Of a DNA stretch of 64,000 nt, positions 59,411 through 64,000 are shown piece after piece. Under the pieces are notes generated by a model, which was given only the letters and a program-made list of their open reading frames with translations, was not told the origin of the DNA and did not search any database. Position 1 is the stretch's first letter. Each line of letters starts with the position of its first letter. The position numbers and the translations under genes are program-made. The DNA lies in assembly GCF_042683045.1 (NCBI RefSeq), contig NZ_JBHUIT010000031.1, positions 1-64,000 of the forward strand. Reading direction: 5' to 3'. This DNA is from Luteolibacter algae (GTDB lineage Bacteria; Verrucomicrobiota; Verrucomicrobiia; Verrucomicrobiales; Akkermansiaceae).

Positions 59411-61144
59411 GTGCTAGAGCTACAAGACGTTTGTTTCACCATCAAGAAGAGCGGCGAGAGTATAAATCTCGTGGATCATGTCTCGCTGGATATTCCCAAA
59501 GGGCACTTTATGGCAATCGTCGGGCCCTCCGGTTGTGGAAAAACCACCCTCTTGAAGACGATTGCCGGGCTGAATCCGGAATCTGCCGGCGCATTGCTGT
59601 GGGAAGGCCGGAACCTCTCGCAGGAGGGGGATTTTTCACCGTCGGAAATGGGATATGTGCCGCAGTTTTCCATCGCCTATGATCCACTTACCGTGGATGA
59701 GTCAGTGGAGGCTGCGACTCGATTGCGGGTAAAATATGATAGCACCGAAGAGCTGGACGATCGCATCGACAAAGTTCTGGAGGAAACAGGTTTGGCCGCC
59801 ATCAGCGATCGCCCGGTGAAGGTTCTTTCTGGCGGACAGAAGCGGAGACTGGGCTTGGCCATGGAGTTGGTCTCCAATCCGAAAATTCTACTCTGCGATG
59901 AAGTTACCTCTGGGTTGGATCCCCGCTCCGAGCGGGAAATCGTCCATCTGCTTCATGATATCTCCCGGAAGGAAGGGCGGATCGTGATGTCTGTCACCCA
60001 CTCGCTCGCCCATCTGGAACTCTATGATTCCATTTTAGTGCTGCATGAAGGCCGGGTGGCATATCACGGGCCGCCGGAGAAGCTCACCCACTATTTCTCT
60101 GTAAAAGATAGCGAGGAAATTTATCCCAGATTGGCAAATCAGGCACCGGAGCGCTGGCAGGCCTCATGGCTGAAGCACAAGGATTCCTATTACGCAATGC
60201 TTGTCGAAGAGCGGCGGTCACGGATCGAACGTGGTGAGCTTTCCGTAAAATCATACCCCGCCGGGACTGATGTTCCGGACCGGGCGACAGATCTGCCAGG
60301 CTTTTTCTCGCAGTTTGCCACATTGCTCTCCAGACGCTGGCGGATATTCTTTCGCGACCGCGGACAGGTATTTCTACAACTGGCAATTCTGCTGTGTTTC
60401 CCGGTTTTGGTGACGCTTTTCAGTGATAAAGCTTCCGGCAATATCCGCAGATATTCGGATAGGATGCAGGACAGCGTTTATGAGGAAATCCAGGAACAGC
60501 AGTCTGTGCGGGCGGATCAGGCAAAGGTGGGATCCGCGATTTCCGGGATCATCATGTTTCAGGTGGTGTTGTTGGCGCTGATGGGATCAAACAACTCGGC
60601 ACGGGAGATCGCCGGAGAACGCCCGATCTATGAGAAAGAAAAATTCGCGGGGCTCCGGCCTCTTGCCTATTTGTCATCCAAAGTCGCTTTCCTCGCGTGC
60701 CTGGTGATCGCCCAATCACTTTGGATGGCATTATTCGTGAATTTTTTCGGCACTTTCCGTGGGGAGTTTGTCGAGCATGCGAGCTTTCTTCTGCTTATCA
60801 ATGCGTCCATGACGGCGATCTGCCTGGCAATTTCCTCGCTGATGCGCACTGCGGAGCAGGCCTCGCTGCTTTCGATATATTTGGTGGGCTTCCAGCTGCC
60901 ATTATCCGGTGCGGTCCTTGCTTTGCCGGAACATATCGAGGCTTTTACTCGTCCGTTCATATCCGCTTATTGGGCATGGTCCGGGTCCGTGGAGGCTCTT
61001 CAATCCCAGGTTCATGGTGCGGTAAAGTCAGTGATTGATACCTCCCTGTCCGCCCAGGAGTCCTGCCTTTTCACACTGTATGTCCATATCGTCGTTGCGC
61101 TCGTGCTGGCATGGGTGGGCACCAGTCGGCCGCAATGGGAGTGA
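59411..61144 (+). CDS. ABCG-like ABC transporter, ATPase-permease fusion
   Basis: The 577-residue protein carries an N-terminal ABC domain: Walker A VGPSGCGKTTLLKTIAGL (about 37-54), signature LSGGQKRRLGLAMELVS (about 141-157), Walker B KILLCDEVTSGLD (about 160-172). A C-terminal ABC2-type membrane domain (about 300-577) has six predicted helices, e.g. VFLQLAILLCFPVLVTLFSD. Domain order and size equal those of half-transporters of the ABCG family; a dimer would be the working unit. Export of a lipid or drug is possible but substrate is unknown. It stands alone. Confidence 0.9.
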   Translation: MLELQDVCFTIKKSGESINLVDHVSLDIPKGHFMAIVGPSGCGKTTLLKTIAGLNPESAGALLWEGRNLSQEGDFSPSEMGYVPQFSIAYDPLTVDESVEAATRLRVKYDSTEELDDRIDKVLEETGLAAISDRPVKVLSGGQKRRLGLAMELVSNPKILLCDEVTSGLDPRSEREIVHLLHDISRKEGRIVMSVTHSLAHLELYDSILVLHEGRVAYHGPPEKLTHYFSVKDSEEIYPRLANQAPERWQASWLKHKDSYYAMLVEERRSRIERGELSVKSYPAGTDVPDRATDLPGFFSQFATLLSRRWRIFFRDRGQVFLQLAILLCFPVLVTLFSDKASGNIRRYSDRMQDSVYEEIQEQQSVRADQAKVGSAISGIIMFQVVLLALMGSNNSAREIAGERPIYEKEKFAGLRPLAYLSSKVAFLACLVIAQSLWMALFVNFFGTFRGEFVEHASFLLLINASMTAICLAISSLMRTAEQASLLSIYLVGFQLPLSGAVLALPEHIEAFTRPFISAYWAWSGSVEALQSQVHGAVKSVIDTSLSAQESCLFTLYVHIVVALVLAWVGTSRPQWE

Positions 61145-61236
61145 GCATTCAGGGAGGATCTCAAGATTTTTGAAAAATCCTTTAATCTGAGAGGATTTCC
61201 GCCATGGTGTGAGGATACATCTCGTAAAAACCTATT

Positions 61237-61641
61237 ATGGCCAGACGCGCTAGCTCCAGCATCCACCCAGCTCTTATCGTCGGCATTGCAGTTGCCGTGA
61301 TCGCAATTGTTTTTGGAGGAAAACTCCTTCTCACAAAAAAATCCGAAGCCTTTGCAGACGTCACTCCGCTTTCCGTCGAAGAGCTTTTGGAAAACGGCAA
61401 TAGCCTCAGTGGGAACGAGTATATGATCGAAGGGAAGATTGATGAAAAGCTCCGGTGGACGCCGACCGACGGGCAGGTCATCAGCCTCCGCGTGAAATCT
61501 TCCGCAGGTGACGAGGTGATCCCTGTCAAAATTCCAGAAAAATTCAACAAGCTCAATATTGAAAGAGAGCAACGTTACGCGTTCAAAATCGAATTCGAAA
61601 AAGGCGGGATTCCCGTTGCTACGGATGTCAGCCGCCTCTAA
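61237..61641 (+). CDS. Membrane-anchored OB-like protein
   Basis: The 134-residue protein has one N-terminal membrane helix (LIVGIAVAVIAIVFGGKLLL, about 13-32). The rest, about 45-130, is beta-rich (EYMIEGKIDEKLRWTPTDGQ, then VISLRVKSSAGDEVIPVKIP) and resembles the OB fold of CcmE, but it lacks the heme-binding His of CcmE. It faces the periplasm. No cytochrome maturation genes are adjacent. I do not assign a function. It is 92 bp after the ABC transporter and 49 bp before a secreted helical protein. Confidence 0.62.
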   Translation: MARRASSSIHPALIVGIAVAVIAIVFGGKLLLTKKSEAFADVTPLSVEELLENGNSLSGNEYMIEGKIDEKLRWTPTDGQVISLRVKSSAGDEVIPVKIPEKFNKLNIEREQRYAFKIEFEKGGIPVATDVSRL

Positions 61642-61690
61642 CCCCTTTTTTTATAGTCAGAAAACCCCGAAGCCTGCGGGCTCCAGATCA

Positions 61691-63565
61691 ATGAAATCCA
61701 CATTCTTTGCGATTCTCCTGACCGCCTCTGCCGGGGCCCAGGTCTACACGCCTCCTGCACAGGATGCCGAGGTGCAACAGCCGCCTCAGGATAGCGGCCC
61801 TCCCCCGGAAAAAGCCAAAGGCTCTTCTTTGTTCGGCGAGGAGATTCCCATGCTGGATCCGGCTGCTGAGACAATTACTGTGGGCGGTGTGACCATTCCT
61901 TTGGGGGATAACCGCCTACTCAAAGCGCGGTTTGAAAAGTATTTGAACCAGCCTCCCGAAGACGGTGCGGAAGCGGAAGAATACCGCGATACGATCGCGG
62001 ATATACTGAAAACCATCTCGCCATATCATGACGGTGGGCCTGATCTTTATGCCGCATTCAAACTGCTGCCCCGGGCATCTTCTTATCCGGCCGATGCCAA
62101 TCTGTGTAGCTCCCTCGCGGAATCGATCTATCTTTCGATGCTCTCAAAACGGGATGTCCGCTCGCTGAAGCAGCTGAACAAATCAATCGAAGACGAAAAA
62201 CAAGCGATTATTCGCGAGGCGGATTGGGATGCCCGCACGGATCGCTCGGCTCCGCTGGGCAAGAGTCGTCCGATTGGCGAAGGTGAAGGTGCGCCTTCCC
62301 CTCCGGATCAGACGAGCCCCACGCCGGGCTCCGGTGTGAGCTCTTTGAAATATGCGGAAACGCTCCGCAGAATTGCGGAAATCGAGCTGCTGAGAAAACA
62401 GAACGTTGTCCGCACAGAGGCACAAACGCTCCGGACAAAGGCCCAATATCAGGTAACCATGGTCCAATGGTTCATCCAGCGCAGATATGAGCACGTGGTG
62501 ATGGCATCGCGTTTCTATAACCAGATATGGCAAGACGGGGATGCCACTTTGCACATCGATAAAAACTCGGATGTTTCCAAACTTTTCAGTGAGTCGCTCG
62601 GAGTCTCGCCGACGGTTTCCTCGTTGGATTCGCTTTCCAATGAAGTGATCCGAGAAGTCACCAAATACATGGAAGCCTTCGATCTATTGCTCTCGCACGA
62701 GGAATTGCATTCTGCCTCGCAGCGCTTGATGGAAGCCTATGCACTTGGAGAATACCTCGAGCCTGTATCCACTCTGCCACTTGAGAAGAAACGCAAGATC
62801 GCACTCTATGTCAGGGATCTTCATGAGCTCTACGGGACGCTTCAAGCACGCGATTATAGCCGGGCAAAGGAGCTCGCCCAAAACCTGAAAAATGCGGCAA
62901 AAGATTTCCCCGCTTCCAAGGTGGACTCGATGATCGCCGCATCCACGCTGGCATCGGACCTCGCGATAGAAGAAGCCAAATCCTACCTCCTATCCCGGGA
63001 GTCCGAGAAGGCGGCCGGGAAAATCAAAGACGCTACCGGGATCTGGCCGACCAATCCCAAGCTCACCGAGTTTCGGAATCTGGTGGCGAATTCCGGCGGT
63101 GTCGTCAGCGCTAGGAACGATTTCGACCGATTGCTTTCAGAGGGGAATTATCGCGAAATTGCAAAGCGCCAGTATGAGTTTGCTCCCGCGATACAGGGCG
63201 ATGCCTCACGCGAGGACGCATTCAAACAAATCATTGAAAACCTCCGCACGATCGAGGCGGCGCTTGGAAAGGCAGGGGAGTTTTCCAGGATTGGGCAGAA
63301 CTATAGCGCGTGGGAGCAGCTGGCGGAAATCCGCGAGCAGTTTCCCGATGATCCGAAACTAGGTCGGGAGCTGGAGTTGCTTGCCCCGAAGGTCGCTGAT
63401 TTTACCCTCGCTTTGGACAAGGCGAAACAATTTGAAAATCGCTCGCAGGAGCAGACCGGCTCCGCGCTAACATGGTATCTCAAAGCCCGTTCCATTCATC
63501 CGCAATCCCAACAAGCTGAGGAAGGCATCCAGCGGATTTTAGACAAAATTCTCCCTTTGGACTGA
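61691..63565 (+). CDS. Large secreted helical-repeat protein
   Basis: The start at 61691 gives 624 residues with a short signal peptide (about 1-16, ending AGAQ). A Pro/Glu-rich segment (about 20-45) and a helical body follow. Coiled-coil-like parts are SLKQLNKSIEDEKQAIIREA (about 157-176) and IAEIELLRKQNVVRTEAQTL (about 222-241); TPR-like helices run at about 370-610 (e.g. YSRAKELAQNLKNAAKDFPA). A linker PSPPDQTSPTPGSG divides two halves. I do not recognise a family. It may be an envelope scaffold, and hflK starts 89 bp later. Confidence 0.7.
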   Translation: MKSTFFAILLTASAGAQVYTPPAQDAEVQQPPQDSGPPPEKAKGSSLFGEEIPMLDPAAETITVGGVTIPLGDNRLLKARFEKYLNQPPEDGAEAEEYRDTIADILKTISPYHDGGPDLYAAFKLLPRASSYPADANLCSSLAESIYLSMLSKRDVRSLKQLNKSIEDEKQAIIREADWDARTDRSAPLGKSRPIGEGEGAPSPPDQTSPTPGSGVSSLKYAETLRRIAEIELLRKQNVVRTEAQTLRTKAQYQVTMVQWFIQRRYEHVVMASRFYNQIWQDGDATLHIDKNSDVSKLFSESLGVSPTVSSLDSLSNEVIREVTKYMEAFDLLLSHEELHSASQRLMEAYALGEYLEPVSTLPLEKKRKIALYVRDLHELYGTLQARDYSRAKELAQNLKNAAKDFPASKVDSMIAASTLASDLAIEEAKSYLLSRESEKAAGKIKDATGIWPTNPKLTEFRNLVANSGGVVSARNDFDRLLSEGNYREIAKRQYEFAPAIQGDASREDAFKQIIENLRTIEAALGKAGEFSRIGQNYSAWEQLAEIREQFPDDPKLGRELELLAPKVADFTLALDKAKQFENRSQEQTGSALTWYLKARSIHPQSQQAEEGIQRILDKILPLD

Positions 63566-63654
63566 GGATGAGGAAACTGACGTGGAAACTCTGACCGAGT
63601 TTTCTGGTATGGTGCATCGCACCCGGCTATACCTCCCCGCAACGTCCTCCTCCC

Positions 63655-64000
63655 ATGTCTCAAACCAAGAATATCAATTTTGCAGTCATCCGTCTCGCCG
63701 TCCTGGCAATTGTCGTAATCGTCGGGGTATCTTCCAGTTTCTACACGGTTTCCGCAGATGCGCAGGCAGTAGTCTTACGCTTTGGAAAACCGATCAATAC
63801 CACAAATCCGGGCCTCCATTTCAAGCTTCCCTACGGCATCGATGAGGTCCGCATTGTAGAGGTCAAGCGTCAGCTCAAACAAGAATTCGGATTCGGCACA
63901 GCCGGCGGTGACAATCCCTGGCAATACTCGGACCCAGGCGAGCAGGAGCTGGAAAAATCGATGGTCACGGGAGACTTGAACGCTGCTCTCGTCGAGTGGG
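63655..64000 (+). CDS. hflK: HflK, SPFH/band 7 protein (5' part)
   Basis: The first 115 residues are in the window; the gene continues past its end. An N-terminal membrane helix (IRLAVLAIVVIVGVSSSFYT, about 12-31) leads to the SPFH domain: VLRFGKPINTTNPGLHFKLP (about 41-60) and VEVKRQLKQEFGFGTAG (about 68-84), ending in VTGDLNAALVEW. HflK with HflC regulates the FtsH protease in the inner membrane. hflC would be expected downstream, outside the window. Confidence 0.9.
   Translation, partial: MSQTKNINFAVIRLAVLAIVVIVGVSSSFYTVSADAQAVVLRFGKPINTTNPGLHFKLPYGIDEVRIVEVKRQLKQEFGFGTAGGDNPWQYSDPGEQELEKSMVTGDLNAALVEW

Noticed and set aside
1..64000. CRISPR arrays, insertion sequences, prophage genes or rRNA
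   Set aside because: No spaced direct repeats, transposase, integrase or phage structural genes, and no rRNA-like sequence, were found on reading both strands.

Overview
The window looks like a chromosomal segment of a marine or aquatic member of the Verrucomicrobiota, probably order Verrucomicrobiales. The signs are three FGE-type sulfatases with a DUF1080 protein, a PVC-type CxxCH heme protein, a sialate O-acetylesterase-like protein, a VPEP-type sorting tag, an ECF sigma factor coupled to a Ser/Thr kinase, and a lexA gene preceded by a perfect TGTTC-N4-GAACA box, the LexA motif I recall for Verrucomicrobia. No rRNA, transposase, prophage or CRISPR was seen. Gene density is high and most genes sit in short operons.

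Region 1 (1-9.4 kb) is mainly housekeeping. A minus-strand run holds folP, a small HTH-like protein, an MnmC-like FAD oxidoreductase, an MnmM (YtqB) tRNA methyltransferase and a TPR protein. The oxidoreductase and methyltransferase together could replace bifunctional MnmC with an unrelated second half. On the plus strand follow a DUF5069 protein, secG, a rhomboid protease, fabF, a thioesterase, rsmI, a DUF6172 protein and tRNA-Leu(UAA).

Region 2 (9.4-24.8 kb) holds a PEP-CTERM protein, a CHASE2 class III cyclase divergent from a beta-barrel and a FecR-domain protein, an Lrp/AsnC regulator, mscL, a large SWIM-SNF2 helicase, a lipoprotein coupled to an SDR protein, ispE, a PgeF-like protein, a MarR regulator, an orphan DNA methyltransferase, aroB and a UraD-like protein that appears to lack its catalytic histidine.

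Region 3 (24.8-38 kb) starts with assimilatory sulfate reduction to cysteine (cysJ-cysI-cysH-cysK). It continues with a Skp/OmpH-like protein, a membrane coiled-coil protein, a structured intergenic element with a strong terminator, a small protein with a TatD-like hydrolase, and an esterase. A minus-strand array of four envelope coiled-coil proteins follows. Three of them share a short beta-rich module, and one is split by a -1 frame change at a run of seven A.

Region 4 (38-50.5 kb) contains a Cu/Zn superoxide dismutase gene interrupted by one in-frame TGA, then a probable sulfated-polysaccharide locus: three secreted sulfatases, a DUF1080 protein, an ECF sigma factor translationally coupled to a transmembrane kinase, and a large secreted propeller protein that may be a new or GH150-like glycan-active enzyme.

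Region 5 (50.5-64 kb) contains a PQQ-type sugar dehydrogenase, an oxyR/katA/ankyrin peroxide module, a RidA-family protein, lexA with its operator, a PVC heme protein, an Fe-S scaffold, an ABCG-like transporter, two uncharacterised envelope proteins and the start of hflK, which runs off the end.
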